Below, in pieces: positions 34,101-47,908 of a stretch of DNA of 64,000 nucleotides. Source of the DNA: Thamnidium elegans (taxonomy: Eukaryota; Mucoromycota; Mucoromycetes; Mucorales; Mucoraceae); contig JAIXMG010000019.1 of NCBI GenBank assembly GCA_025201345.1, positions 372,001 through 436,000 on the forward strand. Direction: 5' to 3'. Numbering within the stretch: position 1 is the stretch's first letter; each line of letters begins with the position of its first letter. The notes below the pieces were generated by a model, which ran no database searches, had not been told where the DNA came from, and saw only the letters and a program-made list of their open reading frames with translations. A program made the translations under genes and the position numbers.

Positions 34101-36214
34101 CTTATTAGTTAATCTGGACTTGAAGTTCTCTTTGACACGAGAAAACATCTTTTTGTTCTTGGACACATTTTGTCTGGATGAAGTTACAGCGGCTTCATTA
34201 GTGACATTATCGGTTTTTGACTAACAGAAAGAAAAAACCACGGGTCAGTTAGTTGCATAGTTGCGTTATATTTTAAATACTTTACATTGTCTTTACTATT
34301 GAGTCTACTGAAAGATTTGTCTACTAGTTCGATAAGGAAAGACAGTCTTTTTTTATCAGCTTCAATTCTAGGTGCTTCTTCTTTTAATTTCTAAAAACAA
34401 GTTGTTAGTACAATTAAAAATAGCTCTTTTGATGCGTACTAGTACCTTTTCTTCTAACCACTCGTTCCACAAATCCTTGTATGGATTGGGTAGTACTTTG
34501 AATAGGGACGAGTAAGAATCTAATTCAAATAAAGCGTAAAAAGCAACTAATTGCTCGGCATCATGTTTGTTGTTTGTACATAACTCTTTAGGTAATTCAA
34601 AACGCAAAGGAATACTGCTATACCCGTCTTTGATTACCTTTAACGACGATTGCCAAATTCCAGAAGATACAATGCTGGTATCAAACCTTTGTCTTCCCAA
34701 CTTGTGCTTATTACAATAATCCAACAACAAGTCCTTGGGGTATTTTCCCATCCAAGACTTGGGAACAGATAAATCAACGATATTCAATTTAACGGTAGCA
34801 CTTGAGGTAGAAGGGGCTACTTCTTCATCGTCCATCATTAACCCTCCAAACAATCCACCTTCTTCATCATCGTCGTCTGATCCTTCCTGTTTTAACGGTT
34901 CAATTTTTTTCTCTTTGTTCTTTTGTTCCTCTTGCTCTTTCTTTAATTGAGCTCTAGCTTCTGCCAGCTTTTGTCGATTCTCTAGCTCGATTTTTTCGAC
35001 TTGCTTTGTATACAATGCATCCGCTTTATTCTTATCGAAATCCCAATCTGCTTCTAAGCTAATTAATGATTCCTTCAATTTTTTAATATCCTTTCTTAAT
35101 TTCTCCGTCTCTGTATCTGATAAAACAGGAATTGCAAATTCATCCTTGGACTTCTTTTTGCTTTTTTTGTTGGGTTTGTTTGAAGGTAACATTTTTTCGA
35201 GTTCTGTCATTTTAATCTTTTTAGTAGCATATACTTCATGAATATCTTCATCTTCCTCGTCCTATACACGTAAAAAAAGAACATTATTGGTAAAAAAAAA
35301 AGGGGGGGGGGTTGATCGTTTTATGCATAACTTTACCATTTGTTGTTGTGCCGCTTGTAAAATACGGGCTTTCATGTCATCTTTTTTCTCTTCAACAACT
35401 ACTTTTTTCTCTTGTTGTACCAACTCCTCTTTTTCTTCAGTCTCGACAGGTTTAATATCCTCTTCTTTTCTATCGTGTTTGTTCGCTGCGTTATTATGTA
35501 ATAAGACGAGATATTCATTATCATCTTCGTTATAGTATTTATCAAAGAAACCAATTGGCATTCTTTCATAAGGGACATGCACACACAACTAATTAAAACC
35601 CGAATTAATAACTAGTTATTTTCGTTTTTCAAAAAGTTAAATTTTTTTTTTACCCAATCCAAATGATCATCGATAGATTTTGATAAAGTAGCTTCAAACG
35701 AAGCAGAAATATCTTCAATTTGAAAGCCCAATCGTATCAACGTTCTATACAACACGTCAAACTGGGATATAATCTTTTCTTTATCGTAATCGTTCGAGCT
35801 ATTCTTTAAAGGTCTATTGAAACAATTAAAAATATCACTGTCTTTATGCTTAACCACCTGAAGAAGATCCTTTTCAATTTCAGCATCTAATCGGAACTTC
35901 TTGACACGTTCATCCGGCACTTGCTGTGAATCGTCTTTTAGCAAACGATCAAAAGCAACTTGTGCTTTGTGGTCGTTTAAGGATTCGTACTTTTGTACTA
36001 GTTTCAAAACGGGATCCATTTCTTTGTCTTGTTCCTTTTCAACATTGTCTAAACTCGGCAGAGATTCAAAGGGGTGTTCCAACTCTTGTTTGACAACTTC
36101 TATTTCTGGTTCAGCTGTAGCCGGTGCTACTGCCACGAGTTCGATTTTTTTGGAAGGCGCGGATACTGTAGCGTATCCACGATTAGAAACTGCTTTTGAC
36201 TTCTTCTTTGCCAT
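31125..36214 (-). CDS. DEAH-box RNA helicase, DHX29-like
   Basis: Ten exons, complement of 31125..31232, 31297..31389, 31439..32257, 32339..32500, 32581..32719, 32782..34220, 34286..34390, 34446..35261, 35337..35588 and 35654..36214, join in phase to 1497 aa (human DHX29 1369). N-terminus has HLDWLCVHVPYERMPIGF, an acidic GGLFGGLMMDDEE block and coiled-coil stretches, all diagnostic of DHX29. Helicase core: GETGCGKSTQ (motif I, about 653-662), DEVH (759-762), SAT, and QRRGRAGR (motif VI), then the winged-helix/HA2 and OB regions. Known role: binds the 40S subunit and promotes 48S assembly on structured 5' leaders. Absent from budding yeast, kept in many other fungi. An acidic insert lies between motifs (EEDSDDDDPYDPT). 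Confidence 0.95.
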
Positions 36215-37235
36215 GGTTCAAAAAAAAGTTATTTTATACAGGAAGAAAAACTAAAAAAAAAAAGTGAACTGGATAATTTTACTTTTTGCGATTAATCAAA
36301 ATAAGAAGCGGTCACTAATAGAGTATGCATTAAAAACCAGTTCTTCACAACTAAATAAGCGACGATTTGCATATTTAGTTAACAAACATTTTCTTTAGTT
36401 ACTATATTTTTAAGCCTAATGTTTTTAGTATTTTACACCAAGTTAGCACATACAAGACCATTCAGAAAAAATATATTTATTATTAGTTACGATATAGTTA
36501 TCTATTAAAATACTACTGATGAAGCGAGCATTTGCGTTGATGTCTGGGTAGTAATCTCGGCTAAAAAAAAATGTTCACCGGGAAATCACTACTAAAAAAC
36601 TGACTGTGATAACAAATAAATGTTTTTAATTTAGGTACTAAGAAACAAGAAAGGCTTTTTAGACCCGAGTTGTATAATACTTTCGACGTATCTTTACATT
36701 AACTATACACTTCTTTTATAAAATATGTCTAACCAAAGCACATCTAACAATAGCAGTGCACCCCTCCCCCTCCCCCTCCTCCTTCACTGTTAATAACTGG
36801 AGAACAGCATTCAACAGTGGCCAAAGAACTCTTAACTGTCCTTGCAGAGGAAACAAGAAAGATTACTTCGACGTAAGAAATTTGTTAATACATACTTATA
36901 ATGTCTTTCTCTTGCAGTTTCCGACTTCGATCAAACCTATTGGGGCTGTAAGAGTATATGCACAATGTCCCTCTAAGCCTTGCGTTACGTTCAGTACAAC
37001 GTATAACAATCACTATGTAGAAACTTATAAAGGAAAATTACAAAAGTATTTGATTTACAAAATATTCGTAGAATTTCCTGAAGTCGCTTCTTACATCATT
37101 AAAAGAACTGTGGATAATTATACATTACTTTTGATTACCAAATACGGAAGAACATCACAGAAATGTTTTTGATACTATCGAAAATGAATAACTTCGACTT
37201 AGATTGAAGCACAACGGAAAACCTAATGATAAAGA
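36215..37235. other. Spacer with an uncharacterised open segment
   Basis: Upstream region of the DHX29 gene followed by a plus-strand region that is open at 36756-37172 and could be two exons: CPCRGNKKDYFDV, intron with GTAAGA and TTGCAG, then FPTSIKPIGAVRVYAQCPSK. No good start and no family recognised; it may be the N-terminal part of the Fanzor-like relic that follows or an unrelated relic. 36591-36680 resembles 60580-60730. Confidence 0.4.
36591..36680 (+). repeat. Dispersed repeat shared with 60.6 kb
   Basis: AATCACTACTAAAAAACTG, then GTGATAACAAATAAATG and GACCCGAGTTGTATAATAC match AATCACTGCTAAAAAAAAG, GTTATAATAAATAATGG and GACCCAAGTTGTGTAATAC at 60580-60730; the other copy has about 55 extra bases inside. 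Confidence 0.5.
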
Positions 37236-37920
37236 CGGGAATGAAACTTGAGTCTGCAAGATTTTACACAAGAGGAAATCGATCTTTACTTTAGGCCTTG
37301 TACCATAGATCCAGGCAGAGGTCAAGTTTTTATCAGCTACCACGGTAATGTGCAAATATGTAGAATGTCTACTAGTGAAAATAGATGACTGAACTATCTG
37401 GCGAAACAAAAAGCAAAGAAAGAAGCTGTCGATATTCTTATAAATGGGGACAAGAAATACAATAGTAACAATAGAAAAGAAAAACGGCGAGGAATAAGAG
37501 TCGTAAAAGAGATAGTAAAATAAACAAGTGACCTTCTCCAACTTTTCCAACCATAAATCTGGTTGAAAACTTTTTTCCAAGTAATTTTACATGAATAATA
37601 TTGATAAATAGTATATACTAATGCGATCCTGCGTTTTTTAAAAACATAGAAACCTTCGCCGAAGAAATAGTTTTTATGAAGGCGACAAAACCAGAATGTC
37701 CTTGGTAATCTTTGGCGATGGAATATTTTATAAAGATGGTGTTCCCTTCAAAGGTAGTCTCTTCCAAGAAACTTTAAAGTTTTCCGTTGCACTAATTGTG
37801 GGACACCGTTATGGAATCGTGATACGAACGCTGCTCGAAACATGTGGGGTATATCCTCGTCGATCTGGACAGGACATGGAAGGCCTAAAATATTTCGTAG
37901 ACAACAGCAACAATAACTAA
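37236..37920 (+). pseudogene. Decayed Fanzor/TnpB-like RNA-guided nuclease relic
   Basis: Plus-strand segments in different frames read, in order: LQDFTQEEIDLYFRPCTIDPGR followed by GQVFISYHG in one frame (a RuvC-I-like Asp in TIDPGR; about 37250-37350), AKQKAKKEAVDILINGDKKY, KEKRRGIRVV, then LVIFGDGIFYKDGVPFKG (37700-37760), and after a frame change FRCTNCGTPLWNRDTNAARN then GRPKIFRRQQQ (37780-37920). The last part, CxxC followed by WNRDxNAARN, is the C-terminal zinc-ribbon half and RuvC-III Asp of TnpB/Fanzor proteins. The stretch between the RuvC-II-like and zinc-ribbon parts is much too short, so the first CxxC is deleted. Stops and frameshifts exclude activity. Family call is from motif memory; the RuvC-I and -II parts are less certain than the C-terminus. 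Confidence 0.7.
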
Positions 37921-37934
37921 TTATTTTTTTATAT

Positions 37935-37953
37935 CGCCACTTTGAATGTGGCG
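37935..37953 (+). other. Short hairpin directly 3' of the Fanzor-like relic
   Basis: CGCCAC TTTGAAT GTGGCG forms a perfect 6-bp stem with a 7-nt loop, 15 bp after the relic's stop. In TnpB and Fanzor loci the guide RNA overlaps the 3' end of the nuclease gene, so this may be a remnant of that structure; it could also be a chance stem or transposon end. Confidence 0.4.
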
Positions 37954-38845
37954 TGCTCTACGCTTAATAGCTTTACAAAACAAAAGGGTATGTAAAAATC
38001 AACCATTGGTCAAAATATTTTTTTACTAATAGTTCCTTCTAATAATACGTCTTTTCCCGTCCGCGTGTAATAAAATTACCTTACCAGCATGGTGGCTGCT
38101 CTAAGAGGAACCACGTAAAAGAAAACAAAACGCTAAAAAAAAAGCTGCTCATTTTTTTTTCAATTAGACAGTAATGTTAAACATGGCCATACTTTTAACA
38201 AAATCAAATGATTTTTTACCGATAGACGAAGATCGTTTGGACTCAAGTTTGGTAAGCCAATGCATATTAAATCAAGTAACAGTTATCAGTCCTGGATCTG
38301 TAACACCTATCACTTCCCTACAAACAACATAAAACGTAATTTCGTGGTCCCTCTGAATTTAAGCGAAGATATAATACCATATATAGCTGCAGACATCACT
38401 AAAAAATCAAATATTGTTGTTAATAAGAATAAAGAAGCGGACAAAAATGGCTCGATATAATTAGAAGATGGGCGATATTACAATGCACCTATAAATACTT
38501 CTAGTACAAGAAACCCGGCAAAAAAGGCATTAAACCACAAGTAGATATTATCGTCAATATTTCTCATAAGTATTCGCCGCTTTTGTCTTTTTAAATACGT
38601 TTCAGCTGTTAATTGATACATTTCAGTTGTTAACTTGTATGACAATTATAGTAAGCAATTTTTAGTTTTATTACATAGGTTTATAATACAGATGTATTTC
38701 TTCATAAAGAAAGTTTTTTTTTTTTTTTTGGTTTTTGTTTGCATAAAAAAGAGTATATATATATATATATAGGATAAATAACATATTGAAGAAAGAAAAA
38801 ATGAGTAGAAATACATATGAAAAAAGGGAAGAAGGATGTAGAGAA
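37954..38845. other. Spacer with weak relic segments
   Basis: At 38175-38460 plus-strand open segments can be read (FLPIDEDRLDSSLVSQCIL, FVVPLNLSEDIIPYIAADI) and then DGRYYNAPINTSSTRNP around 38465-38520, interrupted by stops. No family recognised; probably a decayed repeat ORF. Confidence 0.4.
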
Positions 38846-41800
38846 TCAACAGAAGGAGTACGATCGACTAGTTTTATAAACTACACCATCACCTCGTACT
38901 AACAATATTCTTATACTAAAAGGCAATCTTTGTCTAAAAGATTCATCCTCATCATGGTCCGATACCGTATCATGTGCTCGATTTAAACCTACAGATTGTA
39001 ACAAATCATCACGATCCGGGATACGACACACTAACATTTCTCGACTTCGGTATTCTGTAAATGGAGCTTTGATATCACCGAACCAAATTTGAAGATCTCG
39101 TGTAAAGTTTTCACCTGATACAGTCATCATGGTAGATAAATTATAATCGGGTTTTCCATTTGTTTTGCTACTAGAAGCCGAATAATGATCATTGGAAATT
39201 GCGAAATGAGTTAAGCATGGGAATGGTGTGCTTAATGGTGTTGTCATTTGTTTTTCTTGAGGTTTATTTTCATCTAAATAAGGTGGTATCCAAAATGTAT
39301 ATCGAGCACATTCTAGATTATAAATAAGTTTAATATCAAAAAAATAAGAAAGTGTATATGTACATATGTATATTTACCTGTACCGACAATTGTCCATACA
39401 GCGGCATCTGTCACATCCTCTGACCAATATGCACCAAACTCGGCTAAGGCCTGGCCACTATTGGCAGTGACACTGTTTCTACGATTAATAGCAGCCGTAT
39501 TTACGGGTTTAATACTGTTGTACGCAGCTGAAGGAGTTGATATAGAATGAGATCTTTGAGCAAATAAATGCGGATAACTTATTGCAGGAGATGACTCGAA
39601 CCTATTTTGAGCATCATTGACACTACTGACACGTCGTCTAGGGGCTTCATTCTCTGGTATGGTTCGATCGTATAGTGGCATTTGCTGCGATGATAATATA
39701 TCGAAATTGGTTTGCTCTTCCAACATAGAAAGACGTCGCTTACGAGTTGGGGATGGCATAGTATTTAATGTAGCAGATAAAGCACTGGCAGTAAAATTAT
39801 AACTTTCAGCAGCAGCAGCGGCAGCAGCAGGATTAATATTAGAATAAATTCCTTTAATCGGACTACGCTTATCGGTTGTTTTATGTGTTCCGACTAGATC
39901 GTTTAAACAAGCAAGATAAGTGACCGGACCTTCTGTCATCATTGGCATCATATTACTGGATGCGCTTTCTTGTTGCATTCTGTTGCTTGCGAATTGAAAA
40001 ACAGAAGTATGTGGTTGCATATTGTTAAGACGATCGTAATTATTTGATGCTTTGGTTTGACTGATCACTTGGTCATGTTGGACTATTTGCAATGCGATTT
40101 TATGTAGTTGGGATACTGGGTCTCCTAAAACTTCGTCACCGTACTCGCCTCCACCTGAAAAGGAAGGATCAAATTGATCTGGACAACGTGCACCTCCCAC
40201 CACCGTAGATGCTTTATCTACTTTTCGTACAATCATAACTGGACTGACAAGACCTGTTGTTAAACATTGAAGCACAACATGTTGGTTATAACGAATAGCC
40301 AAAGGTTGATTGGTCCTGTTTTTTAAAGCGATGGTGGGAGGGTTTGGGTAAGATATAGTAGGTGTTAAACTAGGGCAACCGATATATTCATCAATTCGAC
40401 AGGAACTATTGTTTTCTTGAGGCGAAATGTTTCGCGTAGCATCAATAGCCCAAATAACGAAAGGGTCCCAAGAGCTTGTTCTGGCAACAAAGCAAGTATC
40501 ACTATTGTTTGGTAAATTCTTTTGGTTTTGTAATCTCCCGGGATAATCAAATATTGTTGATTCGCCAGAAGTAGAAGATACACCTAAATATTTTGTAGAT
40601 ACGGTTTGAGATCGAATTCGATTAAATAAAGATACTGTTGTTCCATGATAGATACATACTGTTTAATTAAAAAAAAAAATAAGTATTTATTTTATATAAT
40701 AGACTCAATGATATATTTACATTCTATGTTTTTAACACTTTGTCTTTTTTTACTTGGTTTACTAATAACTTTGATACCTCTACTAGAAAGAGTACCAAGC
40801 ATAAGACCATTTGCTAGTTGAACTTTGATAAGACATTCTACTTTCTTTCTTTTTTCATCAGCGTCATTGATATACAATCGTTTTAATACACATCGTCCAC
40901 CAGCCAGTGTTTCGTTTTTATTATTTCGATACCAATCGTCACTTGCGGATTTGTTTTCATTCGAGATAGATACAATGGTAGTATCTTTATGTTTTGTTCC
41001 AGGAGATTGTATAGATAATTTTGAATTGGAACCGCCTGTTTGGCCTACCAAGTTATCAGAAGAGCAATACCATTCAATTCGCCCTGATTGTTGCGCGGAC
41101 GCTTCACTTGAAATACCAATGGATAAAGAAGGAGGTGCACGAGTAATATTGTCTTTATCACGAAATGATGTACCTTCTTTTATGCTTTCTTGGTCGGAAG
41201 GAGGTGTCCACCAAGAAGAGCCGACAAGAATTGCAGTTGGGGGAGGACACAAGAATCTATTGGATATTAAGTTTTTAGAATAATTTTTTTTTAAAAAAAT
41301 AAAATAAAAGAAGTGTACCTTTTTTCTGTACCATAACTTTTTTGAGCTACTTTACTTGTCATGATAATAACAGTACGTTCGCCAGCTTCAATAGGGTCAT
41401 CAGCATGTAAGTAAGCTTGAATGGCAGGTTTCATCTTGACAGCATTAGCTGTAACTTGTATTGTTCTAGAGGACGCAGGAGCATTAATACGACTGGTTGG
41501 TGGTGATTGGAATTCTAAAAACCCGGTTGCATTATTCATTTCTTCTCCAGACGGATGAGTTAACTGTAGATCGAATAAAAAAAAAAAAGGTTTATTTCTA
41601 ATCATGTTTCATCGTGAGAAAAAAAAAGTATATAAAAAAAAAGAGGGTTTTTATTACCATTATTTCATTTGTAGTATTTGTTGTATCGTTGATAATATAA
41701 TTTTGGGGTTCTTCTATTCCATCAAAATAAGGTGTGATGGATCTTATTTCATTTATATTTTGAGTGGTTGGATTATTATGATTGTTAAAGGTGAATAAAG

Positions 41801-42292
41801 ACTGCTCCTGTATATTTTTTTAAAAGAATAGTTTAATATATAAATCAAATGTACATATGTTCAATTAAAAAAAAGTTATGTTACGTTATTATTGTTATTA
41901 AAAGTTGTATTGTCTATAACTTCAGTAGTATTAATCGTATGAAGCGTATTTGTATTATTTGTATTATTTGTATTGGGGTTGGCAATTATTAAGTGATCAT
42001 CAAATGAAGGCAAGAAATCGAATAATGGATTGAAGTTAGTATTATTATCAGATGGGTTAGGTTGCCTTGTTTGAAAATTTGGCGCACTATTTAATATAGA
42101 ATCTATTGTAGTATGAGACCAGTCATGCTGTTGATGATTATCGTTTGGTTTATTATTTTGATTTAATAGTGTATCATTTATTGAGAATTTATGTTGGTAG
42201 AATTCTTCTGGTGGCCTATCATCGTTATTGTCATTCGATGATTTATTATTAGCTAAATGCTGTGACAAAGAGAATGAATGATACTCTGACAT
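38846..42292 (-). CDS. CSL-family transcription factor (CBF1/Su(H)/LAG-1 type)
   Basis: Six exons, complement of 38846..39312, 39378..40658, 40721..41256, 41319..41563, 41658..41807 and 41885..42292, give 1028 aa. Hallmarks: KRFLCPPP in the RHR-N domain, LCIYHGTTVSLFNRIRSQTV and STKYLGV in the beta-trefoil region, RTSSWDPFVIWAID, and a C-terminal RHR-C/IPT-like domain (MMTVSGENFTRDLQIWFGD). These match RBP-J-type factors that bind GTGGGAA. The N-terminal 190 residues are Asn/Thr-rich, and there are long fungal-type insertions, including an Ala run and KRRLSM. Fungi have no Notch, and fungal CSL proteins are known in Schizosaccharomyces and Mucoromycota. Splice phases all agree. Confidence 0.92.
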
Positions 42293-43053
42293 GGTTTATT
42301 TCTTCTTATTTATTTTTCTCTCTCTATTTTTTATATTAGTTATCTTTACAAATAAAAGAAAAACAAAAATAAAGTAATAAATAATGTTATATTTATGTAA
42401 AAAAAAAACTCTGGGGGGAAAAAAAGGAAGAAAAAGTGGGAAGAGAAGGGACCTGAAATGATGGGAAAAAAATATAATTGCGGGGTAAGTTATATAGCTA
42501 TCGTATGCGGTTCTTTAAAAATAGTTATATTTTAACTTGAGATTGAGACGATGTTGTGTTTTTTATAGACCAATTAAATGTATTTCTAAATGACCATATT
42601 TTTCTGGGCCAATGTGTTTAATTGAGAACAGTGAGATTTTTTTTTCTTTTAAGTGATGCTTCAAATAACTGAAAAGTTAATTGAAGTCCTCATGGTTTAT
42701 AATAACTTTTTTTTTTACTAGTAGATGTGATAACGATTGTCCGATTATCTTTTTTTTTTTCTATTAGAAAAAAAAAAATATGGGATATTTCTTACCTCGC
42801 ACACCAGAAAGTTACCGTATTCTACAATTACTCGATTTGTCTTTTTTTTTTTTCCCTTGCATCCTCGTGTATTTTTTTTCTGAAGAAGGAAAAATATAAC
42901 TTGAAACTACTTTCGAATACATTCCTTATTATGTTCTGACAGGCGAGTATATAAGCTCTTACATAGTGTTACTTACCATAAAAAATTGATGATTTTTATT
43001 ATTAAACTTAGTACTTTTCGCTAAAATATTTCTACTATATTCCCAGATCAAGC

Positions 43054-43087
<34 letters not shown>

Positions 43088-43571
43088 GAGAATCGCTCGT
43101 GGACTAAAAGAGCACTTACTAGAATAAGTATAGAATAAATAAATAATTTATAATAATTTAGAGAGAGAGAGAGAGCACATATTACTAGCGAAACGGAAAT
43201 ATGATCGAGAGTTACTTAAGTGAGAATATCAATGTTTAGTACTTCCCCACCAGCATTTACGATTATTAACTGCATATGATTTTTACAGCGCTACTACTAG
43301 TTATTTTTGAACAGGATGAGCAGGTTTATTATTACATGTTGACTATAAAATAATCTATTTAAATCAAATAACTTAATAAACCAAAACTCTGTTAATGTTA
43401 CAAAGTAGTCTGTTCTTTCATTTAAAGTTCTCGTATATAGTTCTTACGCTTTGAATTCCGATAAATTGGTTTTCGAACACAATAGTTTTTCGAGACTATT
43501 TTAATTGCGCGACAAAATACACGGGTACTATACGTTTACCAAGTAGTTACCTTTTTAATGTATTGACTCTG

Positions 43572-43630
<59 letters not shown>

Positions 43631-43825
43631 GCTAAATGGTATACGTGGTATTACACATTTTTCTCTATTTTCTAAAATAAACTATTACATGCATTCCGAA
43701 GAATAAAAACTATACATTTGAGTGTTATTATAGCTTTTAATGATTATATACAAGCCAATATATTGCCCCCATAACTATGTGACAATCTTATTGTCGCACT
43801 AAATATCTGAAAACTACGGTTTTTC
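42293..43825. other. Spacer upstream of the CSL gene
   Basis: No gene seen. Contains an A run of about 27 at 43058-43085, a (GA) block near 43160, and a long T run passing into A run and (TA)n at 43573-43630. Confidence 0.6.
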
Positions 43826-44516
43826 TCACATTGGACCATTTATTGGTTCACCATCAATTGTACCTGGATGATACCAAAAAATTTTCTGAGCAATGTTTTT
43901 CTAAGCAGAATAAAAAAAAACCTCATTTATTATTTACCTTGATGTGCAAATTCTAATGTTGACATAATCGTTTTCATATCATGCTCCATTACTTCAGCCC
44001 AATTTCTAATATCACCCAATTCCTGTTGAGTTTACTTTTAAAATGAGTACAAGTTTTTGCTATAAAATCTAACATGTATCTTTTACTTTAAGTGACATAT
44101 TGAAGCTATCTACCAATGTTAACCATTGCTGTGTTTGATTAGCGTAACGTGTAGTTTGATTGGCTAGTTTCCTTGACAGTTGCTCCAATTCCTTTTGCTT
44201 CGAGAATATTTCAGTTACACTTTTTAAAAAAAAGAAGAGGTTTTTTTTTTTTTTTTTTTTTTAGTTAATGAGCTTAGGATGTTTGTGTGCAATATTTTTC
44301 TCTTCTTTTTTTACCCTTCATTAACATATTCTGTTAAAGAATCTGTTAATTCGTTGGTAGATTGAACGGCATTCTTTTTTAATTGTTCTATATAAAAAAT
44401 AAGTACATTACGATAAAGAAATATCTGATTTTCTTCTTTTCTATACCGTTTTGCCTTTTTACTTCTGCCTGTTGTTGGTTATGGTTTCTTAATAACTGTG
44501 ATAAAGAATCTGACAT
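43826..44516 (-). CDS. BLOC-1 subunit 1 (BLOC1S1/GCN5L1-like)
   Basis: Five exons, complement of 43826..43863, 43938..44022, 44087..44219, 44315..44387 and 44447..44516, give 132 aa. The protein starts MSDSLSQLLRNHNQQQAEVK (human LLKNHTKAQAELR), continues with a coiled coil, QQWLTLVDSFNMSLKELGDI and RNWAEVMEHDMKTIMSTLE, matching the human order QWLSLVDSFNTALKEIGDV...NWARSIESDM. Ends HQGTIDGEPINGPM. Known role: shared subunit of BLOC-1 and BORC in endolysosomal trafficking and positioning. The last exon is only 38 bp and its acceptor was chosen by phase; an alternative acceptor would change only the last few residues. Confidence 0.9.
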
Positions 44517-44912
44517 TATGAATAGAATTTAGAGATATACAAGACGTATTTTTATAAATAAAAAAAAAAGAGAACAACAGAGTTGCAAGAAATTATTTAT
44601 TCTCAGTGTGATTTTGGACTGGTCTCTTCAGACTTTAATAAATGTTTTTAAGAAATAAAAAAACTAGCTGCTAATCATAAAGGTTGTCAATTTTACTATA
44701 AGGTGTAAAAATCGAGATAAAGAGATTGAATGACTTGAGGATAAATAGAATAAACCGTTATCGTTAGGAACTTTTTGCATTTCTCATTAGATACGCTTGT
44801 GACCGCCACTACTCGGAAGTACAATTTATCCCCCAGAAAAAAAATAAAGCACCAAAAAAAAAACGAAAAAAGCTTTTTTTGTTTTATTTAATACATTCAA
44901 ATAGATTCAACC

Positions 44913-45278
44913 ATGGCAAAAGCAAAGAAAACCTCGACAATTCAAAAGACACCTTATAACCGAAACAAAAAGACAACAGAAAAAAAGAATACGAAACCAC
45001 TTACCAAATCAGAAAAGTTAAAGAATGCTGATTTGATTGATGATCTTGATAATTTGATGGATGATCTTACACCTCATCTTGTACAAAAGAAGAAGAAGGC
45101 TATTCAAATTAAAAACGATGATATGGAAGAGGTAATGTATATATATATTGACAGGTTTGACAGGATGATTAAGGTTTAAAAAACATCATAGTCTTATAAA
45201 ATTGAACAAGAGCAACGTCTTTACGAAAAGACACAAAATGATATGGAGGATGCGCTTGGTTTATTAACCAAATTATAG
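44913..45278 (+). CDS. Small lysine-rich protein of unknown function
   Basis: Two exons, 44913..45131 and 45192..45278, give 101 aa. The N-terminus is highly basic (MAKAKKTSTIQKTPYNRNKK), the middle acidic and helical (LKNADLIDDLDNLMDDL), and the second exon helical (EQEQRLYEKTQNDMEDALGL). Donor GAG|GTAATG and acceptor CATAG close the frame with a stop after LLTKL. The composition suggests a nucleolar or chromatin-associated protein, but no family is recognised. It is divergent from BLOC1S1, with 396 bp between starts. Confidence 0.65.
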
Positions 45279-45476
45279 ACAACAAAAAATAAAGAGAAAA
45301 ATTATGTGTATTTTATTATAAGAAAAAAGTTTACTATTCCTTTTTTTAAGAGAGAAAAATCACTTAAAATAATAAGAGATTGTGTGTAAAAAAAAAAAAA
45401 AAAAAAAAAGATATATGTTTTTTAGAACAAAGAAAAGTAAACAAAAAAAAGAGAGGTTACAAAAAAATTAAGGGAA

Positions 45477-46899
<1,423 letters not shown>

Positions 46900-47575
46900 T
46901 TTGTTTATTTATTTTTTAAAAAAAAGAGATGTTAAAAAGTAAGAAAAAAGAAAAAAGAAAAAAAAATCCCAAAATGAAAACAAAAAGGGTTACAACTCAG
47001 TGACGCAGACTTGGTAAGTGAAGCTTTTATTGGCTGTGCTGTACTGGAAAATTCTAAACGAACTCAGTTCGTGTATTGGCATTTGGCTCAGCCCGTCTCT
47101 TGTTGTGTTCTTTTATTTATTTATTTTTAAAAACGAAAGAAAAACTCACTTGATAACATACGCTTTTATTTGTTTTCTTCTTCTCTTTTTTTTTTTCTTT
47201 TTTGTAGAAGCTTGTTTAAGATTATCAGGGGGACAAAGAATATAAAATAAAATTTATTGTACATTACACAAACAGTTACACTATCAGTAATTTCTTTAAT
47301 AGGTATTCAAAGATATTTGATTTCAATGGCGGTTACTGAATAAAATAAATATTCATTTATGAATTGGACTTAATTGCACCTTTATACATATACTCTATAG
47401 TTTTAAAGTCGATTATCGTTATATCGCAAGTATTTTGGTTAAAAAGAGAAGCTACTTTATTATAAAAAAAGGTTTATGATGAAACGCCAACACGGGGATC
47501 TAGAAAATGTAGCACTTTTTTTTTTATATGCTGAATGACTGATATGACGTAGAATACATCTCCGAATTTCTTTTT
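46900..47575. other. Actin promoter and spacer
   Basis: The A/T-rich leader has a T-run/A-run junction at 46911-46926 immediately upstream of the actin ATG and purine-rich repeats beyond. No gene between actin and the next CDS was recognised. Confidence 0.6.
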
Positions 47576-47908
47576 TTACTTTTTTTTCTTCAGCTGCTGA
47601 ATTAACCTACACTGTTCGTTTAGTAACTCTTGCAAGTCCATATGTTGATCGATTCCGATATAGTCATCTTGTATTATCTTATACATTAATTTGGAATTAT
47701 TTAAAACTGTATATAAATCATTCAAAGCCAACCTTTCTTTTGTCTTCGGCGGGATATAGTCTGGATGGAATGCATTATTAGATAGTGCTGTGAGTGGTAA
47801 AGAAGCAGGCGTGATAATACAGGAAACTTTGGTTTCAACCGAATTATACGGTAAAGGTGGAATAGCTCTTAATACGGAGGCGTATCTTTTTTGTACTGTA
47901 TGCAACAT
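47576..47908 (-). CDS. Small protein, possibly mitochondrial, unknown function
   Basis: Single ORF of 110 aa. The N-terminus MLHTVQKRYASVLRAIPPLP is basic, hydroxylated and free of acidic residues, as in mitochondrial presequences. The rest is helical (ERLALNDLYTVLNNSKLMYK, DLQELLNEQCRLIQQLKKKK). No family recognised. It could be a mitochondrial ribosomal or assembly factor, but that is a guess. Start taken as the first ATG after upstream stops. Confidence 0.6.
   Translation of the reverse strand: MLHTVQKRYASVLRAIPPLPYNSVETKVSCIITPASLPLTALSNNAFHPDYIPPKTKERLALNDLYTVLNNSKLMYKIIQDDYIGIDQHMDLQELLNEQCRLIQQLKKKK

Noticed and set aside
40365..40583. Minus-strand ORF of 72 aa
   Set aside because: Alternative frame of the large CSL exon; the true frame there reads the beta-trefoil region with IRSQTVSTKYLGV.
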